From Narthecium ossifragum (taxonomy: Eukaryota > Streptophyta > Magnoliopsida > Dioscoreales > Nartheciaceae): a DNA stretch of 64,000 nucleotides. Location: contig OY986968.1 of NCBI GenBank assembly GCA_963920575.1, positions 1,689,001 to 1,753,000 of the forward strand, in the 5' to 3' direction. The position numbers and the translations under genes were made by a program. Below the pieces are notes generated by a model, which did not search any database, had not been told where the DNA came from, and worked only from the letters and a program-made list of their open reading frames with translations. Shown here one piece after another: positions 9,010 to 22,040 of the stretch. Numbering within the stretch: position 1 is the first letter of the stretch; every line of letters starts with the position of its first letter.

Positions 9010-12000
9010 ATGAAGAGGTCGACGGAGGAGGCTCTGATGGTTTCGAGGCCTAAGCGCCGACACACCCATCGAGGGTATCTGTTCTTTTTCACTGCTTTTA
9101 TATTTTGTTCTTTTGTGTTTTGTGTTTGATGCTGTAATGTGGATCATCGTTATGTCGTTGTTCTTGTTTGAGGTTTCTTGATTGGGGGTTCTTAGTTCGG
9201 AGAGATGGGTAGGTTGCAAATTTCGATCTTCGTAACCCTATGTGTGTGTTTTGATCGATATATCTGGGTTTTGCTATAGCTGAGATACATCGAAAACTTT
9301 GATATTGTTTTCTCTGTTTGTTCTTATGTATTCAATGGGTTTGGTTTTTTCTCGAGATAAAAGTATTGAAAACCCTGTTTTTGTTCTTCTGATTTCGGTT
9401 GATTTTATTTCTTTTGTCAGTGAGGATTGTAGCTTAAATCGGTGGAAGAATGGGTGGCCTATTTCTAATCTTTGTTTTGCGCATTGGGATTTTTACTCTC
9501 TGCTTTTTAATCTGGTGATGTATGTTTGTTTTTGTCTTGCCATGATGAAGGTCCGGGCAAGCCCAGATGGCGTCCGCTGATGCTGCAGCTGCTGCTAGGA
9601 GACCCACTACTGCTGATGCATTGTCGTTTTTGAATGATGTGAAGGAGGTTTTCAACGACAATAAGGACACATTCCAAGAAGTGGTTGATCTCCTGAGGGA
9701 TTTTATCAGGGAGAGGTTAAGTTGGAGTGACTTTAATGATAATCAGTTCCGGAAGTTTCATGTTTTGAGTGATTTTATTTGATGGTCTTTTTGTTCCCCT
9801 TGATGTGTATTGTTCTCAGGATCAACAGCCATGGAGTTATCGAGCTGGTGAAACGACTATTCAAAGGGCATCCAACCCTTATCCTGCGGTTCAACTTGTT
9901 CTTGCCAAAGGGTATTGAAATCAAGCTCTCCGAAGAGGAAGAGATGCTGGTCATGTACCAGCAGGCATTGACTTTTGTGGAAAAAGTGAAGGTATGCTAG
10001 TGTCAGAATGATTCTCTTATGATCTTCAGAATCAGAGTAACATTTATTTGGTGTCCTTTATTGACTAAGGGCTCGTTTGGATTAAGGATAAGTATGCATA
10101 AACCATATTTATACATCCAAACACTTTTCTCTAAATCCTGCATAACTACCTTTAATACTTGCATCATTTTTACTTGATCCACTATGCAAACTTATCCTAT
10201 CCTCAATCCAAACGGGCCCTAAAACAGTATATTCTCCTTGCAGAGTCGCTTCCACGATAATGGTCAGGTTTGGAAGGCATTCTTCGCTAGTTTACATATG
10301 TATTTGAAAGACAATAATCGGATTCAGGAAGCCTACAAAGAGGTGCTTTAAGTTCATATCTGGAATGTGTGCTTTGGAACCCACTTTCATGCTTTAAAAT
10401 GTTATATGACTACACATTTTGCACAGATGGCATCCCTCTTTCAGAAGCACCCCAATTTGCTTCAGGAACTCAGAGGCATTTTGCCTGATGCCTTGACAGC
10501 AATGGCTCCGATGCACGTACCATCTGCTAGGGTCTTCTCCCGTCAAAATGAGAGGAGCTCTGCGGCGCCAGCAGTGAGGCGTGCTCAGGGAGATAAGGTA
10601 CTTTGTGGGAATAGTTTTCTAAGTAAAGTCTATGTGTATATATGCTATTCTTATCATGCAAAGGACAGGCAGATGTATTTCTAGGACTGCCTCGCACTAT
10701 CATATAGCTTGTTGGGAATGAAAATAATTCTAGTCCTGCAATTCCGAAAAACTTACTTGATCCATCGGGTCTATTAAATTGCTATAGTTGAAATATTGGA
10801 AGAGTATCTGATCACCTAATTGAGTGATTATTGTTGCTCTGCTTTATGTCTCTAGAATGAAAGGGCCTGCAATTCGCAAATAGAGCATGAAGTTAACCCT
10901 GGTCATCCTTACACCAAGAATGGTTGGCGCAGAAAATATCTTGAAAATGAAAAGGATAGGAAGGAAGACAGGGACAGGAGAGAGAATGACTGGAATGAGA
11001 ACTTTGATCAGAGCGCTGAAGTATTCAATAATGTGCCCAGAAGGACTGGTGGTTTTGGCTATGCGCAATTTCAACAAGGTGGGGAAGGAACTGAAAATTT
11101 TGGAATGGATAGAATTTCTGCTTCTTCACTTAATGGTAAGAATGCATGGAAGAATGACTGCTTCCTGGTTTTGGCTGATAAATTGATCTTGGGCTGCTTG
11201 GATAATTGTTGCATATGATGCTTCTGATAATTCTATTAATTTCGATCACAAAATCTTTTCTTTATAATTAACTTAACTCTGGTGTGGCATTGTAGGTGTC
11301 TACAGCCAGGAATGTATTTACCTAAACAAGTTGAAGCAGATTTTGAATGATGAAGCATACCGGGAATTTCTCAAATGCCTTAATCTATACAGCGAGGAAA
11401 TTGTTAGCAGAAATGAATTGAATACCCTGGTATGAAATCAGTTTCTCAAGCTTCCACATTTGCTTTGCTTTCTCTCTTTAAACTTTCTCTATAACTTCCC
11501 TCTGTTATACAAGTGATCCGTCTATGCCTTCAAATAACCCCTCTTGATATGGCCTTTCATTTTTCTGTTGTGGATTAGTAGAATGTTTGTTTGATAGTTG
11601 GAGTTCATGACTTATTATCACAAAAGTGGTGAATGTAATAGTCCCCTTCAGTTTGGAACTAACATTTTAAAAATCTTGATGCACTTTCATGAAAAATTGA
11701 TCCTCTTGCTGGTTTCATGAACTTTCTGAATAGCAGATAAAGAAATAGCAGGGACTTTAGCATATAGAATGTCGGAATTCGGTCCACAAATTGATAAAAC
11801 CTTGATAATATTCTTGAATGGACAAGCTGCCTTTTGTGTAGTTGGCAATATCAAGTTCCAAATTGAAACCTCTTTGCATCATTATCTTGGTTGTAAACTT
11901 GCTTCAAGTAATCCCACATACATTTGGCTGTTTTGTGAGGTCCGAGATTTAAAACTGTGGGAATCAACAGAAATAATATCCAACTCATGATATGAGCATC

Positions 12001-15000
12001 TTTCATTCCCATTGAGCTATTTTAGTAGCATTAGTAGGTTTAGGATCTAACCCATCAATGTGTCCCCATAATTCTTTGCCTTTGATATAAAATTGGAATT
12101 GAAATTCCCAGACAAGGTAATTCTTACCCGAAAAACAGGTGCACAAGACATCAGATTTTGCAATAGACATATTCAAGTAAAAAATAGAAGACAAGAATTT
12201 CACTATAGCTAGACGACCTCTGAAGCTTGAAATCCAAAAACAAGGATAGAACTAGAAGAAAGGGCCTATCACTGATATCGTGTCATCAAGTTGGAACCAA
12301 CATTTTTGATGCACCTAATCATTCACAGTGCATTTACTTGCTCTGTAATTGGTTGAAATGAGTCTTTCATATAGGTTGCAGCACTAGCCTAAAAAACTTT
12401 TGCTCTAATATATTCCCGATGTTCACCAGTTTATTAAATTTTTGTTTGGAGGGGTCATTCCATTACTGGATTCTGCCTAATGCTAGTGCTTATGTTTTGT
12501 CTCAGGTGAGCAATATCTTTGCAAATAATCAAGATCTTATCAAAGGCTTTGACAAATTTTTCACCTGTTGTGATTATATTGGTAAGATGGGTTACAGTTG
12601 GTGATTTTTCTGTGAAGGTTTACTTAATATTCTGCTGAAAGGTTCTTGTGATTTGATTTCTCACTGATGCTTTTTATGCAGATGAATTTCTTGAGGGAGT
12701 ATTCCATAAAAGTATGTAAATGCTTTCCTCTTGTAGCTAACTGCACTTGCTCTCTCAAGCTTATGTTGTCATTCAACTCAAGTAATTGGCAACTGTTATT
12801 GGGTCTTTTGCTAAAACGATCCTCTTGGAATGAAGGGCATTTGTCTAGATCACCTAAGGAAGAAACTACACAGAGGGATAAGGAGGGGGACCGAGAAAGC
12901 GAGAGGGGCAGAGAACGGGGAGGAAATTATAAAAATTCTTCCTTTGACTCAAAAGATGCAGCATGTCAGAGGGTTCCTCTGCATTCAAAGAAAAGGAAGA
13001 ATAATTGCTGGAAACCAATTTCGGAGCTTGATCTCTCAAACTGCAAGCGTTGCGCCCCTAGTTATTGCCTTCTACCAAAGAATGTACGTCATTACTCAGC
13101 TGCAGTAGTTCTCCTTTACTTGAGACGTATCTCTTCGATTTGTTATTCCTTTTCTTTTTGCTAAATTTTTATGTGCTGCTTTCAGTATTCAATTCCTCCT
13201 TCAAGCCATAGGACAGAGCTTGATGCTAGAGTATTAAATGACAAATGGGTATCGGTGACTTTTGGAAGCGAGGATTATTCTTTCAAGCACATGCGTAAAA
13301 ACCGGTATGAGGAAAGCTTATTTAGATGTGAAGATGACAGGTATTAATTTCTTTCCTTGGTGGAATTATACCATTTGCATTTTCTAAAGTCTAAAGACTC
13401 TAAACTATCGGATACAGTGTTATTAAAATTTGGTTAGAAAATCCAATTTTGGATACTTAAGGGTCATTTGCTCTTCTTTCTTAAACTTTTGATGGACTTC
13501 TTTTGTAGGATCGACTTGAATATACATCTCTTTGCTTTGACGTTCTCATTGTTTTTTGTACTTAGCTTAAAAAAAATTATTCTCCACCTTTTTCCAATGT
13601 GGCTTAATGTTCTGACATGCTTATTCACTATTATATGCTTCCAGGTTTGAGCTAGATATGTTGCTCGAGTCCGTGAATTCAACTATTAAGAAAGTGGAGG
13701 AGTTGCTCGAAAGTTTGCAGGATAACACTATTGAACCAGAAAATCAAATACCTATCAAAGAACAACTTACTTGTGAGTATGCGAGTACTAATTGAGAACA
13801 AAAATTAATTCGTGTTTTGCAACCAAAGGGTAGAAACATATTTACATGCATGCATATACACTTGCGTGTCCACCCTTACATACTTTTATCTTCGTATGTT
13901 TCTTTATATTCACGTGTGTCAGATGTATAGATGTATATATCTGCTTATGTTTGGATGTATTTCTTCAGGTGTGGATACAAGTACAGGATACATAGACATA
14001 GTCCTACATCATCATTCATGATTTTGAACTAATATTTCTGTGAAATTCTGCTTTTTGTTGGTTTTTCACAGCTTCAAACTTGAGATGCATTGAGCGACTA
14101 TATGGTGATCATGGACTGGATTTACTGGACATTTTAAGCAAAAACAACGCCAGTCTTGCTGTACCTATCATATTGACCCGTTTGAAACAGAAGCAAGAAG
14201 ATTGGTCAAGGTGCCGCTCGGAATTTAACAAGGTTTGGGCAGAAGCTTTTGCAAAGAACTATGACAAATTGCTTGACCATGAGAGTTTCGATTTCAAGCA
14301 GCAAGACACAAAGAGCCTGAGCTCAAAAGGTATCAACCTCACTCATCCATTATCATAGTCATACATGACATGTTCTATTTTGTACCCGATGTTCTACATG
14401 AAACCAAACTCGTAGTTTTAAATGGCCATTCTCTGCTAAGGTCTGATAGAATGTTTTGTCCTACATTGGTATCTACAAATGTGTTGGTCAAAAAGCATGT
14501 TCTTGAGTTTCCCATTTACTAGTAAGCATGCCCAACTTCTACAGAAAGAAAGAAAGTTCTCGCTATCAATTTTGTTGACATGAAACGTAATGATTGAAAC
14601 CTTGAGGTGATGTACCTGCTTGGTGTAGTCAGGAAACTTCTATGATTACATGCTATTTTCTTGAACATGAACCATCATCTTCATTAACAGGGTAAAAGCT
14701 TTTGAACATGATTTTGTTTGTCTCATTTGTTTGTTTCATATGCATAATTTAGAGCTCAGTTCATGTGCTCAATAAAGCATGTGCACTTTGCATTTTCTCA
14801 AGTTGGGGTTAACTTGCTTCTGCTGTGTTTCTAGAGGTTCCTTTGAGTGCAATCATCCTTACATGTCAAACGCTCTTGAGTTTTCTTTTGTTTCGTACCT
14901 CTTTTCCTTTTGGTATAATTCACATCAAGAAAGCGTTTATAATTTTGACTCGATGTGGAAATATAAGTGCATAATACTTTGTCAGTCTCGGAGTACTAGT

Positions 15001-18000
15001 CTCGCAGTACTTAAGTCTCAGATTTATCCGATGTTCCAAGCACAATTTATTTCAGAAACGATATGGGATGCTAGACTCCATAATGGTCATGGTGTGGCCA
15101 CCACTCCATAATGCAGTGGTGCAACCATATTCTTACTTTCTCTCAATGTCCAATCATTTTTGGAAGTAGAACCAAGATGGTCCTTGCATACCTTGTTTAT
15201 CTTTCTTACATCACTTCATGCAGAGCAGCAGAACCCATAGTTTCACGCAGAACCTATATTTCTTGTTCTAGCTTTTTGGTCATTCCATCACTTGCTTATA
15301 AGTCTGTTTTCAGAAAGTCCATTCTTTTTATGTTCTCATTACTTAGTAATAACACAGTTTTGAGTCTTTGATCCTAGGCTTTATTTCATGTGGAAGCCTT
15401 GGAGTTTAATTTTAGTTGTTTACATCCAGCCTTAGGAAAAACTAAATCTGAGACGACTACGAGTGAAACCATTTTCTTACCCACGATTAAGCCAACAAAA
15501 ATCTTGTTTCTTAGTGAGAAGTGAGCAACAGCTAGAAACTTCCTTTTCTGGATCTGTTGGTACTCCACCAAATGGTGGCTTTGAAGTTGTTTGTTATAAT
15601 CGCCATGAAACTAGAGCACTCTTTTTCTTGGAATAACATACATAAGATGTAGCATAAACTTTTTTATTTCTTTTATTTTCAGCCGTTATCATAGTTGTTC
15701 TGTATTATTTCATTAATATGTTTTTTGCGCTTTTCATGCTGCAGTTCTGCTGGATGAAATTAGAGAAATTGATGAGAATAAGCAGGAGGATGTTCTCCTA
15801 GCTGTTGGAGCTGGAAACATGAGACCTTGTGGTCCTAGTATGACATTTGACTATGAGGACCCAGATATTCATGAAGATCTGTATGCAATCGTGAAATATT
15901 CATGCGGAGAAATTTGTACGTCCACAGACCAAGTTGACCATGTGATGGGGCTATGGACTGCTTTTTTGGAGCCAATGTGTGGCATTGTTCCCAATCCACA
16001 GCGTGCGGATTATAGTGAAGATTGGGCAAAATCCAAGATTCATTTCATCAAAGATGGTATGGCAAGAGCCAGGGAAAGTGAGGGCTTTTATATTGCTGTT
16101 GCTGATAAAATAAAGTCCAATGCTCTTAGCAATAGTGAGGTGACAGCTCCACCCAAACAAGGAAGTTCATGCAATGCTAGGTTGGCAGATGCCACAGTTG
16201 TGCAGGATGGCAATTGTGTTGCCTGCATAGATGATAGTCTTTGTAGAACTACACCCCATGGAAAAGAGCAGCCTAGTGCTCCTGGTGTTGATGAAATATC
16301 TGCAGTCACTGCAAAAGGTGATTGCTCCCTAATATTTCCAGTGCCCCTTGTTTGCACTACAGAACAAGGTAAAATAAGAACCATGTAGAAATTTTCATCA
16401 CGTTTATATTGATGATATTGTAAGCTCTGTGCTGTCTTTGAACTAATAATGACGGTTTTTTCTTTTCTTGATCTCTCTTCTGGCAGGAGCTAGTATGGAT
16501 TCTCCAAAATCAGGTAATCTTGGATTAAAGATGTTGTGCGAGAGTCCTTACAGTAGTGGAGTTTTACCTTGTTCAGAGGTATGTAATTCTGTGAGCCTAT
16601 TTGATTTGTAGCAATTGTGTTTTGGTACAGACATCATAGATTTTCATTCATCTGGTTGCTGTTTCATCTTCGATTGCCAGGTTTTTATTTTGTCATGATT
16701 TCAGCTATGTATCTGAATATTCATTTCGAAAACTTTTAGCTATTTTGGTATAAAATTTGTCAGTTAGTTCTCCTTAATAGTCAATCACCTACAGATGTAG
16801 AAAAAATAACCTCTACTTTCTTGTCAATGCTGAATGTTTTAATTAGTTTAAAATCTTCTTGGGTATTTAAGCTATAGATATGAATAAATTTATCTCCTAG
16901 AGTTCTATGAACTAATATGCACCTCCATTCTTTTGATGGCTAGTCATCTTCCCCTTAACGAATGAATCATCTGGAATATAATCTGAACACACTAGCTTAA
17001 AGTGGGCTATTACCAGCTACAATGTCCCACTGAAAAAAGGCTACTTCATGTATTTCCTCCATATGTTTAAATTTGGAGTTGAACACCCTCGACTTCACCA
17101 CTACTCAGGATATAACTGAGGATACTTGATTGTTTGGTTGGTTATAAGTCTTCTGCTTTATAGAGATTAAAAAAGCATCTTGGCAGGAGGATTATGAATA
17201 TAATTATCAAATTATTGTGAAGTTTCTTCTCCGCTATGCGTCTCCTTGCTACTTAATTAAGCAGCAGTGAATTTAGTTTGATTCAGGTATATACTCCACC
17301 ATGGACCGTGAATCTGTTGGTTGACCTTGAAGGTGCAGAAAGACCTGATTAAGCATATGGGTTATGACGTGTCGCATAATGCACATCATAGAGTTGCTCG
17401 TTGTCTTCCCCTAATTTGGTTGATAATAGGAGCTAGAACAAACACTCTTGTTTGCATCTGCAGTCACCGTGTTTATGGCTTCTGATTTATCAATAACACG
17501 TGGTTGGCATGCTATTTCCATTGCTTATTCTGATTTCTTAATTCATGTTTTATCTAGGTTTTGGTCAATGCGAGGGCAGTTACTTGTGGTAATGGTTGTT
17601 TTATCACTGAAACTAGCAAAGTGGACAAGCATATGGGTTATGACGTGTCGCATAATGCACATCATAGAGTTGCTCGTTGTCTTCCCCTAATTTGGTTGAT
17701 AATAGGAGCTAGAACAAACACTCTTGTTTGCATCTGCAGTCACCGTGTTTATGGCTTCTGATTTATCAATAACACGTGGTTGGCATGCTATTTCCATTGC
17801 TTATTCTGATTACTTAATTCATGTTTTATCTAGGTTTTAGTCAATGCGAGGGCAGTTACTCGTGGTAATGGTTGTTTTATCACTGAAACTAGCAAAGTGG
17901 ACAAGCATAAAGAAGGTTCTGCTTCTCTAGATGATTTCGCGATTGAAAGGGAGGGTGAATTATCACCTAATGGAAATTCTGAAGAAGCTAATTTGTTGGT

Positions 18001-20002
18001 GTTTGAGCATATGCATGTGCGAAAATTCCCTGAAGTGAAATATGGTTCTTCTAGCATGGAGGAGTGTCTAGTCAAAGCTGGAGGGGTAAAGGCAGCTTTT
18101 TGCGGGGAGACAGCAGGAGACAATGATGACGATGAGTTTGAGGAAAGCACTCGAAAGTCATTGGAGGACAGTGATAATGCATCTGTCTCTGGAGCAGATG
18201 TCTCAGGCAGTGAATCTGCTGATGGGAAGGACTGCTTTCATGGAGTTTATGAAGAGGAAGAGGAAGATGCAGATCATGATCATCAGGATGCGAAGGTTGA
18301 TAGTGAGAGTGAGGCTGAAAGGATGGCTGATGGGGCTGACGTTGGTGGAGAAATAATGTCTTTGCCTTCTGATCATTTTCTAAATACAGTCAAGCCTCTT
18401 TCAGAATATGTTGCTGCAGCCTCCAGTGGTGGGGAAGATAAAGGCTCTCACATCCTCTATGGCAATGATTCACTTTATGTGCTCTTTAGGCTGCATCAGG
18501 TTTGATAGTTGTCTTGCTATTGGATTGAAAGCTGTATTTAACCATAGCTGATGAGCTGCTATAAAACTGCAGACTTTATATAGGAGGATATTTTCCGCAA
18601 AGAGAAATTCATCAGCTGCAGAAAGAAAATGGATATCTCAGAAGAACACCAGACCTCCAGATCTATATGCAAAGTAATTACGCTAATACACATTTCTACT
18701 ATTCAAGAAGTTGTCTTCGTGGATGATTTGACATTTTTACGTGAATGCTGCAGATTTATGGGCGCACTTCGTGATCTACTTGATGGCTCCTCTAACAATA
18801 GAAAGTTTGAAGATGACTGTCGTGCTATTATGGGAGCCCAGTCATATGTGCTTTTCACGTTGGACAAGTTGATACATAAAATTGTTAAACAGGTGTGTCT
18901 CGATTTGGTTGAGAGTTTCCTAGAGAATTAAGTTGTTAGCTTAAGACACCAATTATTATTCTTTTTTTGCAGCTTCGATCATTTGGATCAGTTGAGATGG
19001 ATAATAAACTTCTTCAGCTTTATTTGTATGAACAGTCAAGGCATGCTGGGAGATTCTTTGATCTGGTTTATCAAGAAAATGCACGTGTCCTTCTACATGA
19101 TGAGCGCATATACCGTCTTGAATGTGTAGGTTTCTCCACACTGTATAAATGTCACTACTCATTTTTTATGTATACTGTCTTTGTCCTGCTAGAGCAGGCT
19201 ATTTGGCATGGTGTCAATCCTCTGCTTTTGGAAGTAGTTACATTATTCAGTTGAAATCATCCCTATGATTCTTCGGAGATCTAAAGGAGTGTCTTATACC
19301 AGAAGGATGTGGGGAGAAATTTCTCTAATTTCTTTGCTTGGATATGTTTTAGTACTTCCAGTGACTTCTTTGATCCAATTTGTTGATTTATTTTCTTAGT
19401 TCTAAACCATTTTTCTTGGCAGTTCTCCAATCCAACTAGATTATCTATTCAGCTAATGGAACATGAGTGCGAAAATCTGGAAGCGACTGCTGTTTGTATC
19501 GACTCCAATTTCTCAACATATTTTTCCAATGAGTTCTTGTCAACTGCTTCAATCAGGAAGAATATGCATGGCTTTGTCTTGGGAAGGTGTGTAAATTGAC
19601 AAATTCTAAGCGTATCCTCGTTAGTGTTCAAATATATGAGAAAAGGTATATTGTGCAGGATTAAACGTAAATATGGAAGTGATGATGAGGATTCTGCTAA
19701 TTGCAAGGCCATGGAAGGGATTCAACTTGCCAATGGCTTGCAATGCAAGATATCATGCTCTTCCTCTAGGGTATGATGTGCAATATTTCCGGGCTTTTTG
19801 TGGAGGTTTATGTTGTTTCCATTTCAATGTATCTTCAAGTTAGGTGTGAAATTGCAAAACACATGTGCCACAGGTTTCTTACGTGCTAGGCACAGAAGAT
19901 TTACTATACCGGAAGCGACGTAAAAGAACATGTATGGATAGAGATGTAAAAGTACAACGATTTCATAGCTTTCTATCCAGATTCTTACATGATGTCCATT
20001 GA
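9010..20002 (+). CDS. SIN3-like transcriptional co-repressor scaffold
   Basis: SIN3 scaffolds recruit histone deacetylases to DNA-bound repressors in the nucleus. Twenty-two coding exons: 9010-9074, 9551-9715, 9820-9991, 10244-10342, 10427-10597, 10856-11135, 11296-11429, 12506-12581, 12682-12711, 12818-13083, 13186-13340, 13645-13772, 14072-14329, 15745-16368, 16487-16578, 17834-18499, 18573-18673, 18754-18892, 18973-19125, 19423-19586, 19659-19770, 19874-20002. They sum to 1392 aa, normal for plant SIN3-like proteins. PAH1 is at residues 42-110 ([11 protein letters not shown]...FNLFLPKG), PAH2 about 125-190, PAH3 about 318-388. The HDAC-interacting region is about 470-660 ([23 protein letters not shown] region, [20 protein letters not shown]). 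An acidic serine-rich stretch (residues about 905-1120) carries GELSPNG and VSGSES. The C-terminal domain includes [14 protein letters not shown] and [10 protein letters not shown]. Two oddities are listed in findings: the exon 9/10 junction lacks an AG acceptor, and the start of exon 16 is duplicated upstream. The plant paralogue (SNL number) cannot be assigned from sequence alone. Confidence 0.93.
10069..10219. mobile_element. Tourist-like (PIF/Harbinger) MITE in SIN3-like intron 3
   Basis: The 151-bp element starts GGGCTCGTTTGGATT and ends AATCCAAACGGGCCC, with TIRs extending to ATAAGT.TGCATA. It is flanked by the 3-bp target duplication TAA (10066-10068 and 10220-10222), the signature of PIF/Harbinger MITEs. 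It lies wholly inside the intron and leaves both splice sites intact. Confidence 0.9.
12003..12203 (-). mobile_element. Ty1/copia gag fragment in SIN3-like intron 7
   Basis: A minus-strand open frame of 66 codons contains [27 protein letters not shown] and PKPTNA followed by QWE. This is the conserved start of the gag-like (UBN2/DUF4219) region of copia retrotransposon polyproteins. I see no protease, integrase or reverse transcriptase and no LTRs, so this is a remnant. It may extend over about 11750-12270. Confidence 0.7.
17351..17902 (+). repeat. 276-bp tandem duplication spanning SIN3-like exon 16 start
   Basis: Copy 1 is 17351-17626 and copy 2 is 17627-17902, with about three mismatches. 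The unit contains intron sequence, the acceptor TTTTATCTAG, and the first 69 bases of exon 16. Only copy 2 runs into the rest of the exon. Splicing to the copy 1 acceptor (exon from 17558) would read into duplicated intron and stop at about 17759. Copy 2 alone gives the normal protein. Confidence 0.93.
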
Positions 20003-20920
20003 AGGAAAAGGTAATCTTACTCCCAAGTTCAATCAATTTCCTCCCCATCTGTTTATCGCCATGAGTATAATGTCTCAAATTTATTCTTTTCCCACTTGTT
20101 ATACTCGCTGGCAAATTTATTTGAAACTGGAAGATGGTGAGGATCCACCTTCTAATCCTGTATTCTGTTTGTATTATGTTGCCTTATTTATGTGCTCGTT
20201 TCTTTGGTGCACTCTCTTCTTTTCTCTTACATCACTGAAAGCTCTATTATTTTAATTAACAGCCTTGATTGGGTGAGTCCTCTCTCTTCTTTAGCGACTA
20301 CGTGCGCGGCGCACAGTGCGCCCAACCAAGAGCTAGTGAAGGAACTGGAGAAGCTACTTTCTCTGGCCAAAGAGAGCTTCTTGGTGCACCACCAGTTTTG
20401 TCGGCCTCCCGGTTTCCCCCATTTTGAAGCAAGAGTTGAGAAAATTTCTCGCATACATACAATGTGTAATTTTTTTTTTGGATGGCTGTTTAAGCCAGAA
20501 ATGTGCATATACCTTACATGTGACATAAGACAGCTACCTTGTTCAAAGTTAATTCAAATCATATCTTTTATAGATAACCCCAATGCCATTCCTTTCTGTG
20601 AATCTTGGTTCTAGCTATTTCTTGGAATGTTGGTGTGGATTTATTTGTAAGAAGTATCAATAGGGTATTGGAGTCAGGTCTTTGTGATATCATTTTTGCT
20701 GGAATATGTTCATCTGCAAGTGTCACAGTCAATGCGATCTTAGGTAATATTCTGATTTATTTTATCATGCCATATTGTAACATCTATGGCATATTCATTC
20801 TATGACAAGCATCACGATACAAACTTCATTACAAGAGTAACAAGGAAACAGAGAGCCTGACGGTGCAAACAGAAAGAAACGCGCAAGTACTGCTATGATC
20901 TGCAATACTATGAGCTTTTT
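20003..20920 (+). other. SIN3-like 3' flank with an unrecognised GC-rich patch
   Basis: After the SIN3-like stop this stretch should contain its 3' UTR and the terminator of the minus-strand small gene. A patch at 20270-20450 has higher GC and is open on both strands (a plus-strand frame reads QELVKELEKLLSLAKESF), but I recognise no family. It may be a captured gene fragment. Confidence 0.3.
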
Positions 20921-20923
20921 CTG

Positions 20924-21223
20924 TCAGTTCTTTGCTGCAGGTTTGCCACCCTTGGCCTGTTACAAGACAGAGAATCATGTAAGTGAGATCATGCATGTGG
21001 ATCAACTTATTACTCCTATTTCTTCTAATAGATCTTTTTATCTGGTTATCAGGAATATGTAAGATATAAGATGATTGTTATGCTTGAGCTGGAACAGTGT
21101 TACCTTCTTCTTAGGCTCCCTAGGCTTCTGCTCGGCCTTCTTCGGGCCCGACTTGGAGGTCGGAGCCCTGGGCGCGCCATCCCCGAGCTTTGCTATGGGT
21201 CTCTCAGCCTTCACGGATGCCAT
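20924..21223 (-). CDS. Small basic Lys/Pro/Ala-rich protein (50 aa), unknown function
   Basis: Two minus-strand exons join in phase. Exon 1 (21223-21104) encodes MASVKAERPIAKLGDGAPRA and continues to ...EPKKK. A GT-AG intron (21103-20957, acceptor TTGTAACAG) follows. Exon 2 (20956-20924) encodes AKGGKPAAKN and stop. The result is highly basic, with no signal peptide or membrane segment. A good TATA box lies 87 bases upstream of the ATG (CTATAAATA on the minus strand). The promoter, clean intron and codon-level composition argue for a real gene despite its size. I cannot name the family. The terminus points towards the SIN3-like gene, so the two are convergent, with stops about 920 bases apart. 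Confidence 0.6.
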
Positions 21224-21309
21224 GCTTCTCCTCAGAGCTCTTCACACAGGCTTAAGAAGCTTAGAATTGTATGAGTTCTTGTTGAGGCAATGGCTGCTCA
21301 ATTCCTCAG

Positions 21310-21318
21310 TATTTATAG
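21310..21318 (-). promoter_or_regulatory. TATA box of the small basic-protein gene
   Basis: CTATAAATA on the minus strand, 87 bases upstream of the start codon at 21223. A CT-rich tract (21321-21337) lies immediately upstream of it. Spacing suits a plant core promoter with transcription starting near 21285. Confidence 0.65.
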
Positions 21319-21713
21319 AGGGAGAGAGAGAGAGAGAGCCATAGGGATACACTTATATGGTATCCTATTCTCATGTATATTTGAGTGATGGTGGGTTGAG
21401 TTAGAATGGAATATATCTTGGATGGTGTTCTGGAAAACTTTGCAAAAAGATGGAATTGGATGCAGAATTATTGTCATATTATATTCACACGTAAATTCTT
21501 TGAATTGGATGCAAGATTATGTTGGTAAGGATAAGTTATTCTCATGCTCGATGCATAAGTATCCTCTTAATAGGGATATTTGGAGAAGGTTCTAACAAAC
21601 ATATATTGTTTTTTTTTCAGATAATAAATATCGTTAAGGAAAAATGACCACATGTATTAGAATGTCTGCATAAATTTCATATGCATAGATGGGGGAATTT
21701 TCAAGAGGGAACT

Positions 21714-21772
21714 GGTTCCCTATGTCTTACATAGGGAACCATGATCCTGGCCGTCCGATTTGATCGGACGGC
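21714..21772. repeat. Two adjacent perfect hairpins beside a GC-rich block
   Basis: Hairpin 1 is GGTTCCCTATG (21714-21724) with its exact complement at 21730-21740 around TCTTA. Hairpin 2 is GCCGTCCGAT (21750-21759) with its complement at 21763-21772 around TTG. The GC-rich CCGCCG-type block that follows (21795-22040) runs into the assembly gap. This may be one end of an unidentified element. Confidence 0.75.
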
Positions 21773-22040
21773 TTAGATATTTTGATGCTTAAAACCCCCC
21801 CTCCTCTTCCCCTTCATCCCGATCCACCCTCTATCCCTCTCAAAACCCTTCAGCCCCGTTGCCGCTCTACCGTCGCAGCTCCACCGTCGTGCCCTAGACA
21901 TCGCCGCCAACTCGCCGCCGCCGCCGCCTCCTTGCGCCGTCCTCCCTTCTTCGCTATCGCGCCGCCGTCCACCCTCCATCTCCCGTGCCCTAAGCGCTGC
22001 CGCCGTCCTCCCTTCTTCGCCAGCGTCCTCCCGTGCCCTA

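Noticed and set aside
9567..9782. SIN3-like start at ATG 9567
   Set aside because: The upstream exon 9010-9074 joins in phase at 9551 and supplies the conserved MKRS-type start seen in plant SIN3-like proteins.
20192..20614. 140-codon frame after the SIN3-like stop as a gene
   Set aside because: No recognised motif, no clear splice sites, and the frame is broken into unrelated composition; kept only as a low-confidence patch.
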